This document shows positions 52,656 to 61,990 of a stretch of DNA of 63,144 nt, piece by piece; position 1 is the stretch's first letter; every line of letters starts with the position of its first letter. Source of the stretch: CAYMCQ01 sp964389025 (GTDB lineage Bacteria > Verrucomicrobiota > Verrucomicrobiia > Limisphaerales > CAYMCQ01); the NCBI GenBank assembly GCA_964389025.1, contig CAYMCQ010000016.1, positions 1 through 63,144 of the forward strand, written 5' to 3'. A program made the position numbers and the translations under genes. The notes beneath the pieces are model-generated. The model was not told the origin of the DNA and made no database searches. It saw only the letters and a program-made list of their open reading frames with translations.

Positions 52656-53942
52656 TTATTTCCCAATCCGATAAAGATGGGTGTCCGTCCGCAGAAAGAT
52701 TGTCCGGTCAAGAATTGCCGGAGTCGCGACCACCGTGCCTTCAAGTTGGTTTTCGGCGAGCTTCTCGAATTTTTTGCCGGCGCTGACCACAGTGCTTCTC
52801 CCATCCTTGCCGAAGAAATAAACCCGCCCCTCGGCAAGCAACGGCGAGGCGAGGTGTTGCTGGTTCAGGCGCTCCTGCCAGTAGGCCTCGCCGTCTTTCG
52901 TGCTGGCGCAGTTCGCCATGCCGTCGTCTGAGGTCCAATAAAGAGTGTCGCCTTGCAACAGTGGCGAGGACATGACTGGCACTTGCCGCAGCGTTTTCCA
53001 GATGGCGTGCGTCGTGGTGACATCACCCTCGCCGTCAGCGCGGAAGGCGCAGAGCTGCGGTTTCATGCAGCCAGTGCTGAAGTAGGCCACGCCGTCGCCG
53101 AAGACGGGGCAAGAACCGATGGAAAAACCCACGCCGTGCTTGGCCCGCCAGAATTCCTTGCCGGTGGCGGGATCGTAGGAAACCACCCAATGCGCCCCGG
53201 GCGAAATCAACTGGCTGCGGCCGGCCGCGTTGACGAGCAAGGGCGTGACGAAAGATTTCTTCAAGTTGTCGCTGGAAGCTTCGATCGGTGGACGCTCGGT
53301 TCGCCAGACCTGATTGCCCGTTTGCTTGTCGAGCGCCGCAACGTATTGGGCGTCGCGACCATCGCGAACCAGCACCAGCATCTTCCCGCAAAGCACCGGC
53401 GAACTGCCAGGCCCGACCTGGTGATCCGCCGGCAGCCGGGCCTTCCAGATAATTTTGCCCGTCTTCGCGTTCAGACAGGCGGTGCCGAACGTTCCGAAGT
53501 CGCAATAAAGTCGTCCCGGTTCGACCACCGGCGTTGGCGTGGCCCAACTGTTGAACCAGTGGACCGGATCCGGATTGTCCACGGCGAACAGTGGCGTGCG
53601 CCAAAGGATTTTGCCCTTGGCTCGGTCGAGGCAGACCGCTTCCAGCGAGACATGGTCCGCTGCTTGCATGTCGTCGCCTCCGATCCGCTTTCGCACGACC
53701 CCTTGTTCCACCGCGAGGGTGAGCCAAATTCGGTCGCCAAGAACCACTGGCGATGACCGTCCGCGGCCAGGGATGCTGACCTTCCATGCAATGTTATTGG
53801 TTTCACTCCAGTGCAGTGGAACGCGCGTGGCCAGAGAAGTGCCGTCGCCGCGCGGACCGCGAAGCTGCGGCCAGTTCAGTTCAGCCCCGGCAGTGCCGTT
53901 GGCCAGCATCGCCGCGAACGCGGCAGGCAGAAATAAGCGCAT
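52656..53942 (-). CDS. Secreted PQQ-like beta-propeller protein
   Basis: 428 residues from the ATG at 53942, at the signal peptide RLFLPAAFAAMLANGTAGA. Repeated blades carry the WRT and AxDxxTGxxxW patterns (LDKQTGNQVWRTE, DPATGKEFWRAK, LNAKTGKIIWKARL), typical of PQQ-like eight-bladed propellers common in Planctomycetes and Verrucomicrobia. No catalytic dehydrogenase residues stand out, so binding or scaffolding is as likely as an enzyme. An upstream in-frame region has no signal and was excluded. It is convergent with the phosphatase gene, 30 bp apart. Confidence 0.8.
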   Translation of the reverse strand: MRLFLPAAFAAMLANGTAGAELNWPQLRGPRGDGTSLATRVPLHWSETNNIAWKVSIPGRGRSSPVVLGDRIWLTLAVEQGVVRKRIGGDDMQAADHVSLEAVCLDRAKGKILWRTPLFAVDNPDPVHWFNSWATPTPVVEPGRLYCDFGTFGTACLNAKTGKIIWKARLPADHQVGPGSSPVLCGKMLVLVRDGRDAQYVAALDKQTGNQVWRTERPPIEASSDNLKKSFVTPLLVNAAGRSQLISPGAHWVVSYDPATGKEFWRAKHGVGFSIGSCPVFGDGVAYFSTGCMKPQLCAFRADGEGDVTTTHAIWKTLRQVPVMSSPLLQGDTLYWTSDDGMANCASTKDGEAYWQERLNQQHLASPLLAEGRVYFFGKDGRSTVVSAGKKFEKLAENQLEGTVVATPAILDRTIFLRTDTHLYRIGK

Positions 53943-54071
53943 GTTGAATTTCTGATACTTGATTTGTCTCGCAAAGTCCATCCCGCAGTGCCGTCCCATG
54001 GGATTTGTGGTTATCCCGCTCACGGCGACAGCGTCTATCCACATCGGATGTTCTTCAACGGTCGCGCTCGA

Positions 54072-55478
54072 CTATTCCCCCACCAGACGTTCAATGTCCT
54101 CGCGCGAGACGATGAACAAATCCATGTCCGGCTTCACTGCCCCGAGGCTGACGAGACATTCGGTGAACAATTCGCGCGTCTTCAGTTCCAGCTCCTGCGA
54201 GCCGAGTGTCGTCATGCACTTCAAGATGTGCTGGCCTTTGCGCACGTGCGTTCGTTCATCCGAGCGGATGAAATCGGCGATGTGAAACAGAAGTGAATCA
54301 TCCTTCTCGCGGGCCGTGTCAATCAAGCCGTTGATGGTCTTGAGCACGCCCACTTCGCCGAATAAATTGATTTCCGCCATCGCATAGGCCGGCTCCATCG
54401 GGCCGCGACAGGTCGAACTTGTGAGGCGATTGCGCAACTCGAACGGATCGTAGCCGTCGGCGAGCAACGCGCGGTGGCCGATCTCCGTGTGCCGCGCTTC
54501 GTCCCAAGTGATGCGCGCCAGATCATACTCGGCCTGAAAATCAATGAACCGGATGTCCCAGAGAAAAGTGCCAAAGGCTTCGATGGCGTCCACTTCATCC
54601 CGCTGCGTCCGGATGAATCGCAGGCGAAGACTTTCGTAAGAATCTTTTGGAAACCGCGCCTGGCCGTCCGCCGTGTCGTAGTCGCCGGTGTTTTTGAAAG
54701 TATCGAAGCGGGCGTCGCGCTGCGGAACGGTGCCGCGCTGGAACGGTTTGTCCGCGATGCGCAATGGCGCGGGTTCAGGATTGCGCGCCTCCGCGCCCGT
54801 CGCGCCGCCGATGCTGCCCAATAACCTTTGCAAGTGCCAGCGCCACGCCGCCAACCGGCTCTCCTCGATGCCGCCCTCGACATACGCCGCGATCGCGCCC
54901 TCGGCCCATTCGAGCATTGGTTCGTAATCGGTCAAGATGCGCCGCAGCGCGCGGATGGTCGGCACGTCGGTGACCGGATCGGTGAGATCAATGTGATGCC
55001 GATAGGTCGTTTCGAGTGCCTTGCCGATGACCTGGTGCATGCCCGCCAGCAACTCTGGCGCGTCGGTGGCGCTGAGGAGTTCGTCAATGAACCTGTCAAT
55101 CTCCGCGTCGCGAAAACCATCCACGTCTTTCGGTCGCATCTCCTGTTCACTCAGACGTTCGCGAAGCAGTCGGGCGGCGTCGGCGTGGAAGAAAATGTGC
55201 CGGCCGGTTTCGAGCTTCACTTCAAACTCAGGGATGCTCAGCGTCCATGCACCAAGTGCCTGGGCCAGCCGCCGCTCGAAATAGAAGTAGCGGAGCAGCC
55301 GGCGCGCGTTTTCCTGCACGGAAAACCGGCCACCCAGTTGCCGGCGGTCGCGCGGAAAGCGGTAGGGAAAAGACCTCCTCCGTTCCTCGGCTGCGGCGCG
55401 TTCCGGCGCGCGCGAAGCGGCGGGAAGTTCGTGGTTGGTTGACGTGGTGCTTTGATCAGGACTGCCGTTTTTTTTCAT
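54072..55478 (-). CDS. Ferritin-like di-iron protein (DUF455-like)
   Basis: 468 residues. The C-terminal half has two ExxH motifs, WDEARHTEIG (about 322) and SDERTHVRKG (about 406), plus Glu in RDEVDAIEAFG and INLFGEVGV, the four-helix di-iron pattern of ferritin-like enzymes, most like DUF455/MiaE relatives. The N-terminal 60 residues are low-complexity and charged. An N-terminal helical region of unknown role precedes the di-iron bundle. No signal peptide. Possible hydroxylase or oxidase; substrate unknown. It ends near the PQQ gene on the same strand. Confidence 0.65.
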   Translation of the reverse strand: MKKNGSPDQSTTSTNHELPAASRAPERAAAEERRRSFPYRFPRDRRQLGGRFSVQENARRLLRYFYFERRLAQALGAWTLSIPEFEVKLETGRHIFFHADAARLLRERLSEQEMRPKDVDGFRDAEIDRFIDELLSATDAPELLAGMHQVIGKALETTYRHHIDLTDPVTDVPTIRALRRILTDYEPMLEWAEGAIAAYVEGGIEESRLAAWRWHLQRLLGSIGGATGAEARNPEPAPLRIADKPFQRGTVPQRDARFDTFKNTGDYDTADGQARFPKDSYESLRLRFIRTQRDEVDAIEAFGTFLWDIRFIDFQAEYDLARITWDEARHTEIGHRALLADGYDPFELRNRLTSSTCRGPMEPAYAMAEINLFGEVGVLKTINGLIDTAREKDDSLLFHIADFIRSDERTHVRKGQHILKCMTTLGSQELELKTRELFTECLVSLGAVKPDMDLFIVSREDIERLVGE

Positions 55479-55591
55479 AAATGCTCACTCCGAAATGCTG
55501 ATTGTATGTCTGCAAAATGAATTCGCGTTCACTCTGCGTCAAGCGGCGAAGTGGCGGGGGGCGACTGGTCGTGGCGGTGAGCCGGCCGCAT

Positions 55592-55790
55592 TTTGGAGTG
55601 CGGTGACTTGTCACCGCTTTTTCCGCTTGGGCGACTTGTCGCCCAAGCAGCGCCGCGTTCAGCGGCGTGGCGAGCGACTTACACTTCACGCTTCGCACGA
55701 TGGGTCGTTCCGCACGTGTTGTCGAGCTTGTGACTGCTCGACGGCGACAAGTCGCCTGCCGAAAGCGCGGACAAGTCCGCGCACTCCAAA
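55592..55790. repeat. Composite nested palindrome of six hairpins
   Basis: Outer 10-bp arms TTTGGAGTGC/GCACTCCAAA (55592-55601, 55781-55790) enclose perfect hairpins at 55600-55617, 55625-55648, 55651-55667, 55721-55741, 55743-55756 and 55765-55782. Four of the hairpins share a GACTTGTC or GACAAGTC-type apex. It fills the 353-bp space between two minus-strand genes; no ORF is credible here. Confidence 0.92.
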
Positions 55791-55831
55791 TCCTGTGGCG
55801 GCGCGGGACGGCGCAGCGCACCGTCGCCAAC

Positions 55832-57808
55832 TCACCGGTGGTTTGATGCGTTTGGGTTGTCGGCCGGCTGGGCGGGGAAGTATCCCTCAAGAAATTTCGC
55901 CAGCGGAACATCGGCGACCGAGCGCCGGAGCTTGGACCAGGTGCGCTGATCGCCCACCGAGTAGTAAAGGTAGGTCTTCCCTTTGAACTCCAGTATGTCC
56001 GGGTCAGAAGCATTGATTCCGTCGTTGAGGCCGGGCGTCAGAATCGGATTGGCGGGGCTGAGTTGCCAGGATTTCAAATCCTTCGAGCGCGCCAGATAGG
56101 TCTCGAAAAACCAGCGCGGCGTGCGGTGTTCGAGATAGAGCAGGTAGTAGTTGCCGTCCACGTAGCGAATGCACGGGCAGGCGGTGTAGCGGTCGGCGCC
56201 GAACACGGTGTCCGGCAGCTTGGTCCAGTTCTTCAGATCGGTGGAGGTGGCGAATTTTACCGTGAACGGAGTGAACTTCTGATCGTTCGACTCGTAGGCC
56301 ATCACGAAACCTTTGGGCGTGGCGCACACGGAGCTGTTGAACAGGTGTTCGCCTTCCTGCTTGACGACGACCTTTTGCTCCCAGTGCTTGAGGTCCTTGG
56401 ATTTGAACATCGTCACGTCGTTCCAGTTGTTGTTCTCGAAGCGCGAAGCGAAAACGTAGAGTGTCCCTTTGTGAACGAGCGCGGAGGCCAGGCTGTAGCC
56501 CTCGGCAAAGCGCGCGAGTTCGCGTCCGGTTTCCACGTCCTCCAGCGAGATCGTGTAATCCGCCTTCGTGCCGCCGCTGGCCGGGCGCAGGCATTTCATC
56601 AGCGTCAGCCGGTTTTTCCAAACGATGGGCGCGACTTCGCAGACCTCGCGCGATGCCGGGCGCTCGACTTTCAGCACGTGACGATTGGCGGGCGGCGCGG
56701 TCGGCAGGATGGTTTGGAAAACTTCCGCCGGCCAGTGACCGAGGCGGTGCATGCCCTTGGGCGCGTCTTGGTTGAATTGCACATAGGCTTTCACGTCGCC
56801 CGTCGTCGTAAAACTGACGTCGCCCTTCCCGGCACCAAAAATCTTGCAACCCATCAGCGTGGAATCCTCGATGTCCACGTGCAAGAAGCGGCCTTCGATT
56901 GTGCTGTGGATGACGCCGGAGCCGGGCTTGCCCTGCGGTTGCGAAAAGTTGAGCGCGATGAGCTGGCAGTTCTTCAACTTCACGCGCGTGAAGCCCGCGT
57001 AGCCGGGATTGCCGGCCTGCAAGGCGTTGTCCGGCCCGGTGAGCGTGCAATCCTCGAACACCACGTCCGGGTGCGCGGGTAGCTCAGGATGTTCGGCGCG
57101 CACGTAAGCGCCGGCGGCATCGCCCCACCAGTCCAGACACCAGAGCTTGGAACGACGGAACACGCACGGCTCATTGGGACGCGACAAGATGTTCGCCGCA
57201 CCGCCGCCAAACGCGCGTCCGATGCTCACGCAATCCTCGACGATGACGGTGAACGGCTCGGCAGTGTCCACGAGATCGAAGAACAATCCCGCGTCGCCGC
57301 CGGTGGCGTAAAGGTTTTGGAATTTCCAGCGGTCCCAACCGATCGAGGAGAACGTCTCGGCTTTGTGTTCCTTCGACCAGCCGCGTTTGTAGGCGCGAAT
57401 ATTACTCCACCAATCGTAACTCTTGAAACCTTTCTCAGCGTCGCCGGCATCGAGGATCACCCAACCGCTCGCGCCGGAGCCAAGACTCCCATCGGTGTCG
57501 CCGATGAGTTGGTTGTAATTTCCAGCCGCGCCTTTTTGAGCGGGGAACAGATTCGCTTCCACGTAAGTGTCCGGCCTGACGATGATGCGGTGCCCGCCCT
57601 TGGCATCCGGCACCGCACTGAGCGCGGCTTGGACGGTGCGAAATGCCTTGGCCCACGACAAGCCATCCGAGTTGTCGCCGAGTTTGGAAACGTAAATATT
57701 TTGGCCGGCGTTGGCGGGGAGCACCAAGGGCGTGGCGGTGAAAAACGCGAGGGCGGCGAACGATGCGATTCCACGCAACGCGGAACTTTGAAGGTGGATT
57801 GTTGGCAT
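55832..57808 (-). CDS. Secreted beta-helix plus GH43-like five-blade protein
   Basis: 658 residues from the ATG at 57808; the signal peptide has core IASFAALAFFTATPLVLPANA. Residues 40-330 form a right-handed beta-helix-like region (IYVSKLGDNSDGLSWAKAFRTVQAALSAVP start, then repeated VFEDCTLTG-, VKLKNCQLIA- and VDIEDSTLMG-type rungs), as in pectate-lyase-fold proteins. Residues 400-658 resemble a GH43/GH32-type propeller (VVAPIVWKN-like, FKSKDLKHWEQK, TSTDLKNWTKLPD, ARSKDLKSWQLSPANPIL, DPDILEFKGKTYLYYS). Probably acts on plant or algal polysaccharide. Longer upstream in-frame sequence was excluded. Confidence 0.7.
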   Translation of the reverse strand: MPTIHLQSSALRGIASFAALAFFTATPLVLPANAGQNIYVSKLGDNSDGLSWAKAFRTVQAALSAVPDAKGGHRIIVRPDTYVEANLFPAQKGAAGNYNQLIGDTDGSLGSGASGWVILDAGDAEKGFKSYDWWSNIRAYKRGWSKEHKAETFSSIGWDRWKFQNLYATGGDAGLFFDLVDTAEPFTVIVEDCVSIGRAFGGGAANILSRPNEPCVFRRSKLWCLDWWGDAAGAYVRAEHPELPAHPDVVFEDCTLTGPDNALQAGNPGYAGFTRVKLKNCQLIALNFSQPQGKPGSGVIHSTIEGRFLHVDIEDSTLMGCKIFGAGKGDVSFTTTGDVKAYVQFNQDAPKGMHRLGHWPAEVFQTILPTAPPANRHVLKVERPASREVCEVAPIVWKNRLTLMKCLRPASGGTKADYTISLEDVETGRELARFAEGYSLASALVHKGTLYVFASRFENNNWNDVTMFKSKDLKHWEQKVVVKQEGEHLFNSSVCATPKGFVMAYESNDQKFTPFTVKFATSTDLKNWTKLPDTVFGADRYTACPCIRYVDGNYYLLYLEHRTPRWFFETYLARSKDLKSWQLSPANPILTPGLNDGINASDPDILEFKGKTYLYYSVGDQRTWSKLRRSVADVPLAKFLEGYFPAQPADNPNASNHR

Positions 57809-58064
57809 GAGGTTGTTGAGTTGTTCCGCCACTGTGACCGGTTTGCCATTTGAAGGCAATCCATCCGCGCAGCAATTTCCAGTTGAAACCAGGCGCGCCT
57901 TCGGGCACGAGCGGAACAATAATTTCGGGAGCCCGGTTTTGAATCGCGAATGGGTCTGGACACAATGGCCTATGTTGCCAGGGCTGAATTGCAGAATTTA
58001 TTTCCTCGAATCCGTCCGGGCGGGGGTTTAGCTTTTCCCCGCTTAAAAAATTGTAGAAACAATT

Positions 58065-59264
58065 ATGACCAAAGAACTCTTGAGCACGACGCTCGAAAAA
58101 ATCCGCACGTTCATCCGGGAAGAAGCGTTGCCGCTGGAAGCGGATTACCTTCACCGCCCTTTTCGCGAGCTGTTGCCCCGGCTTCAGGAGAAACGAAACA
58201 AGGTCAAGGCGCTTGGGCTTTGGGCGCCGCATCTGCCCAAGGAACTTGGCGGTCAGGGCTTCTCCCTTCCCGAATTTGCGCGCGTCAGCGAGGCGTTGGG
58301 GCGCACGCCGATTGGTCATTATCTTTTTAACTGTCAGGCGCCGGACATCGGCAACACGGAAATCCTGATGGAGTTCGGCACGCCGGAACAAAAGGAAACG
58401 TGGTTGTTGCCGTTGACCCGCGGCGAAGTGCGCAGTTGTTTTTCCATGACCGAACCCGACTATCCCGGCTCCAACCCAGCCTGGATGGCTACCCAGGCGC
58501 GGAAAGACGGCGGCGATTACGTCATTGACGGTCGCAAGTGGTTCACGTCCTCTGCCGATGGCGCGGCGTTTGCGATTGTGATGGCGATCACGAACCCGGA
58601 GGCCGAAAGTCCCTATCTGCGCGCCAGCCAAATCATCGTGCCGACGAACACGCCCGGGTTTCATCGCGTGCGGAACACCTCGATCATGGGCGAAGCGGGG
58701 GAAGATTACGCCAGCCATTCGGAGATCATTTACAAAAACTGTCGCGTGCCGCAGAAAAATCTTTTGGGCCGCGAGGGCGCTGGTTTTGAAATCGCGCAGC
58801 AACGGCTCGGCCCGGGACGGATTCATCACTGCATGAGATGGATTGGCATTTGCGAGCGGGCGTTTGAAATGATGTGTCACTACGCCGCGACACGCCTGCT
58901 CGCGCCGGGAAAACCGCTGGGCAGCCGCCAGATCGTTCAGGAGTGGATCGCGGAAAGCCGGGCGGAAATCAATGCGTCGCGATTGCTGGTGATGCAGGCC
59001 GCCGAAAAAATTGAACACGAAGGCAGCCGCGCCGCGCGCGAGGAAATTTCCATCATCAAATTCTATGTGGCCAACGTGCTCCAAAAAGTTTTGGACCGCG
59101 CCATCCAGGCTCACGGCGCATTGGGCATGACCGATGATCTGGTGCTCTCTTACTGGTATCGGCATGAGCGCGCCGCGCGCATCTACGACGGGCCGGATGA
59201 AGTGCATAAATCCGTCGTCGCCCGAACTCATCTAAAAAAGCACGGCCTCAGCGTCTCGATATAA
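58065..59264 (+). CDS. Acyl-CoA dehydrogenase (ACAD10/11-like)
   Basis: 399 residues with the ACAD fold: FCFSMTEPD-like SCFSMTEPDYPGSNP flavin loop, DYVIDGRKWFTSSADGA, and IIQAHGALGMTDDLVLSYWYRHERAARIYDGPDEVHKSVVAR at the C-terminus. HERAARIYDGPDEVH is close to the ACAD10/11 type. In vertebrates the dehydrogenase is fused to an APH-like kinase; here that kinase is the next gene, 14 bp away. The pair is a good candidate for 4-hydroxyacyl-CoA catabolism (inference from the family). No Shine-Dalgarno at the ATG 58065. Confidence 0.87.
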   Translation: MTKELLSTTLEKIRTFIREEALPLEADYLHRPFRELLPRLQEKRNKVKALGLWAPHLPKELGGQGFSLPEFARVSEALGRTPIGHYLFNCQAPDIGNTEILMEFGTPEQKETWLLPLTRGEVRSCFSMTEPDYPGSNPAWMATQARKDGGDYVIDGRKWFTSSADGAAFAIVMAITNPEAESPYLRASQIIVPTNTPGFHRVRNTSIMGEAGEDYASHSEIIYKNCRVPQKNLLGREGAGFEIAQQRLGPGRIHHCMRWIGICERAFEMMCHYAATRLLAPGKPLGSRQIVQEWIAESRAEINASRLLVMQAAEKIEHEGSRAAREEISIIKFYVANVLQKVLDRAIQAHGALGMTDDLVLSYWYRHERAARIYDGPDEVHKSVVARTHLKKHGLSVSI

Positions 59265-59278
59265 TAAGGAGCGCGCCC

Positions 59279-60367
59279 ATGCCGACTGATTTGCTCGATC
59301 AACCGCAGAAGACGCGAGCAGGAGAGGAACTCGACGCCGGCAAACTGGAAGCTTACTTGCGTGACGCGCTGCCAGACTTGAGCGGCCCGCTCGAAATCAC
59401 TCAGTTTCCCAAAGGCTATTCCAACCTTACTTATTCGTTGCGTGTCGGCGGGCGCGAGTTGGTTTTGCGTCGTCCGCCGTTCGGCGCAAAAATCAGGACA
59501 GCCCACGACATGGGACGCGAATACCGAATTCTTTCACGCCTCATTGCCGTCTATCCCAAAGTTCCGCGTCCGCTCGCCTACTGCGAAGATGAAACGGTGC
59601 TGGGCGCGCCGTTTTACATCATGGAACGGGTCAAAGGAATCATCCTTCGCACGAAGCCGCCCGAGGGACTGGAGTTGACACCGGCATTGATGCGGCAAAT
59701 CTCCAAAAACTTCATGGACAACCTGGCTGCGATTCACGCCGTGGATTACGTCGCCGCTGGTTTGGGTGAATTGGGCAAACCAGATGGTTACGTCACGCGG
59801 CAGGTGGACGGTTGGATCAAGCGCTATCAAAATGCCCGCACGGATGACATACCCGAAATGGAGCGCGTTGCCGGTTGGCTCGTCGAACACAAACCAGCGG
59901 AGGCCGGCGGCTGTTTGATTCACAACGATTACAAATACGACAACCTCGTTCTCGACCCGCAGGATGTGTCGCAGATCAAAGCCGTCCTCGACTGGGAAAT
60001 GGCGACCATCGGCGACCCGCTGATGGATTTGGGTTCGACGCTGGGATACTGGGTTGACCCCGACGACCCGGAGGACTGGCAAAAACAATCGTTCGGGCTG
60101 ACGACCCGTCCCGGCAATTTGAACCGCGAACAATTGCTCGAACGCTACGTCGCGAAGAGCGGACGCACGGTGAGCAACGCCGTGTTCTACTACGCCTACG
60201 CGCTGTTCAAAATCGCCGTCATCGTTCAACAGATTTATGCCCGCTATAAACAGGGGTTGACCAAAGACGCGAGGTTTGCTGGCTTGATCAATCTCGTTCG
60301 TTCCGGCAGCAAGACCGCCTGTCTGGCCATCGAGAAAAAACGCATCACACGTCTGGCGGTAAACTGA
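59279..60367 (+). CDS. APH-family phosphotransferase, partner of the ACAD
   Basis: 362 residues of the aminoglycoside-phosphotransferase/kinase fold: FPKGYSNLTYSLRV nucleotide loop, LRRPPFG, the catalytic loop LIHNDYKYDNLVLDP (Asp about 220) and the Mg site DWEMATIGDPLMDLG. The strong AAGGAG site just after the ACAD stop points to coexpression. ACAD10/11-type kinases phosphorylate a 4-hydroxyl on acyl-CoA before elimination; LvaA of Pseudomonas acts on 4-hydroxyvaleryl-CoA (family knowledge). An aminoglycoside-resistance role is unlikely. Confidence 0.85.
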   Translation: MPTDLLDQPQKTRAGEELDAGKLEAYLRDALPDLSGPLEITQFPKGYSNLTYSLRVGGRELVLRRPPFGAKIRTAHDMGREYRILSRLIAVYPKVPRPLAYCEDETVLGAPFYIMERVKGIILRTKPPEGLELTPALMRQISKNFMDNLAAIHAVDYVAAGLGELGKPDGYVTRQVDGWIKRYQNARTDDIPEMERVAGWLVEHKPAEAGGCLIHNDYKYDNLVLDPQDVSQIKAVLDWEMATIGDPLMDLGSTLGYWVDPDDPEDWQKQSFGLTTRPGNLNREQLLERYVAKSGRTVSNAVFYYAYALFKIAVIVQQIYARYKQGLTKDARFAGLINLVRSGSKTACLAIEKKRITRLAVN

Positions 60368-60412
60368 GCCTCATGCAAAAGTCGCGAAACAGACGATGGA
60401 ACGACAATGTTT

Positions 60413-60522
60413 CCCCCTCTCCTCCATCCGATGGAGGAGAGGGACGGGGAGAGGAGGCGCGTTTTTATTTGGATTTCCCCTCTCCTCGGTCCTCTCCCCA
60501 CTCCTGCGTCGTGGGGAGAGGA
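60413..60522. repeat. Composite palindromic element, family A plus a second hairpin
   Basis: 13-bp perfect stem (60415-60427 with 60431-60443) identical to that at 10685-10713, then ACGGGGAGAGGAG, then an 11-bp stem (60491-60501 with 60511-60521, CCTCTCCCCAC/GTGGGGAGAGG). It fills most of the gap between the kinase and the MetE-like gene. Confidence 0.93.
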
Positions 60523-60560
60523 AGCACCAACGCCAATGTTTTGAAAAAGTCTCAACTGAC

Positions 60561-61646
60561 ATGAACATTCCTCTCCTTCCCACAACGATGGTTGGCTCGT
60601 ATCCGCGCCCCTCGTGGTTCACGCAGCAATTGCAGGGTCGCGACCTGCTCGACGCTCTCAAAGACCGCCGCCACCACGAAGCGTTCACCGACGCCGTGCG
60701 CACGGTCATCGCGGACGAGGAGGCCGCCGGACTGGACATTCTCACCGACGGCCAGATGTGGTTCGACGATTACAGCATGGGGATCGGTTCGTTTCTCTGG
60801 TATTGGTTCGAGCGCATTCACGGTTTTGATCCGGCGAAACTTCCCCATCCTTCGCGTTCCAAAGCCGCCGGTGTTGATGTGCCGATGCTCGATGAAGTGG
60901 GAGGTGTGGCCGTGCTGGATAAAATTTCTCCCGGCCCGTTGCGCCTCGTGCAGCTTTACGAAATCGCGCAAGGATTCACCAACAAGCCGGTCAAATGCTG
61001 CGTCGGCGCCGGCCCCGCGCAACTCTCAACCATGGCGCATTTCAAAGGCGGGCCTTACAAAAATTATCACGATCTCGCCTACGCCTTGAGCGAAATATTC
61101 AATGCGGAAATGAAATCGCTCGTTGCCGCCGGCGCAAAATACATTCAACTCGAAGACCTCGGTGCCTGGATTCCCAATCTCACCGGCGAGAAAGATTTCG
61201 CCTGGGTCATTGATGTCGTGAACCGCACCGTGGCCGGAGTAGATGCGCGCATCTCCTGGCATTTTTGTCTGGGCAACACCTGGGGCAACATCGCGCACGG
61301 ATTCACCACCGGCGGTTACCGGCGCATTCTCCATCGCTATTTTGATGTTCACGTTCACGAATACGTCCTCGACTTCGCCTGCCGCGACATGGCCGACACC
61401 GACATTTTGCGCGACCTGCCGAAGGACAAATCCATCGCCGCCGGCGTCATTGACGTGCGCACGCTGGAGATTGAAGCGCCGGAACAAGTGGCGGCCCGCA
61501 TCCGCAAAGTGCTTGAGTTCGTCCCCGCCGAACGCGTGACGCTGACCACCGATTGCGGCATGAAACAACTCCCGCGCTTCTGCGCCAGCAACAAGCTCAA
61601 GTCGCTGGTTCAAGGCGCGAACATCGTCCGCGCCGAGTTGAGTTAG
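60561..61646 (+). CDS. MetE-like cobalamin-independent methyltransferase domain protein
   Basis: 361 residues from the ATG at 60561; the upstream in-frame stretch is the palindromic element. It matches the C-terminal catalytic half of MetE: LPTTMVGSYPRPSWF, DEEAAGLDILTDGQMWFDDY, GAKYIQLEDLGAWIP, and the zinc ligand set HFC in SWHFCLGNTWG plus Cys in TTDCGMKQLPRF. Lacking the N-terminal half of full MetE, it may methylate another thiol acceptor or use a different methyl donor. It is third in the ACAD-kinase operon, so a link to methyl or acyl catabolism is plausible. Confidence 0.83.
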   Translation: MNIPLLPTTMVGSYPRPSWFTQQLQGRDLLDALKDRRHHEAFTDAVRTVIADEEAAGLDILTDGQMWFDDYSMGIGSFLWYWFERIHGFDPAKLPHPSRSKAAGVDVPMLDEVGGVAVLDKISPGPLRLVQLYEIAQGFTNKPVKCCVGAGPAQLSTMAHFKGGPYKNYHDLAYALSEIFNAEMKSLVAAGAKYIQLEDLGAWIPNLTGEKDFAWVIDVVNRTVAGVDARISWHFCLGNTWGNIAHGFTTGGYRRILHRYFDVHVHEYVLDFACRDMADTDILRDLPKDKSIAAGVIDVRTLEIEAPEQVAARIRKVLEFVPAERVTLTTDCGMKQLPRFCASNKLKSLVQGANIVRAELS

Positions 61647-61665
61647 AGCATTTTGACCGAATTCC

Positions 61666-61836
61666 GAAATAGCTCGGGGAGCGCACGCGCCCCGCGTGCG
61701 TTTTTCCGCGCCCTCGCGGAAAAATGTGGGGCGCACGAAAAAGTTCCCTGTAGGACGCGGGCAGGATGTCGCACGCCTTGCGGAACGCGAGGGCGCGTTC
61801 CGCCACACGCGAGGCGCGTGTGCTCCCCGAACTTCG
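61666..61836. repeat. Composite GCGC-rich nested palindrome
   Basis: Outer arms with CTCGGGGAGC (61673-61682) and GCTCCCCGA (61822-61830) enclose hairpins TTTTTCCGCG/CGCGGAAAAA (61701-61710, 61715-61724), GAACGCG/CGCGTTC (61783-61800) and CACACGCG/CGCGTGTG (61804-61811, 61815-61822). It follows the MetE-like stop and may also serve as a terminator. No ORF is credible in 61647-62136. Confidence 0.88.
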
Positions 61837-61990
61837 GAGTTAGCCAGCAACAGGCAAAATTCAATCCCGAGAGCGCTGGACATTTCCCGCCGGTTGTGAT
61901 GGGATGCCATCAGTCGCGAAGTCTTTGGGCAACAATGCTGAACGCTTGAAAACCAATCTCTCCATCACTGCTCCGGGATTCCGCCAGGTT

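Noticed and set aside
57435..59231. 598-residue minus-strand ORF
   Set aside because: Antisense of the acyl-CoA dehydrogenase and the beta-helix gene region; no recognisable domain.
59279..60367. Aminoglycoside resistance gene
   Set aside because: The APH fold is shared, but the sequence and the adjacent ACAD fit the ACAD10/11 kinase branch.
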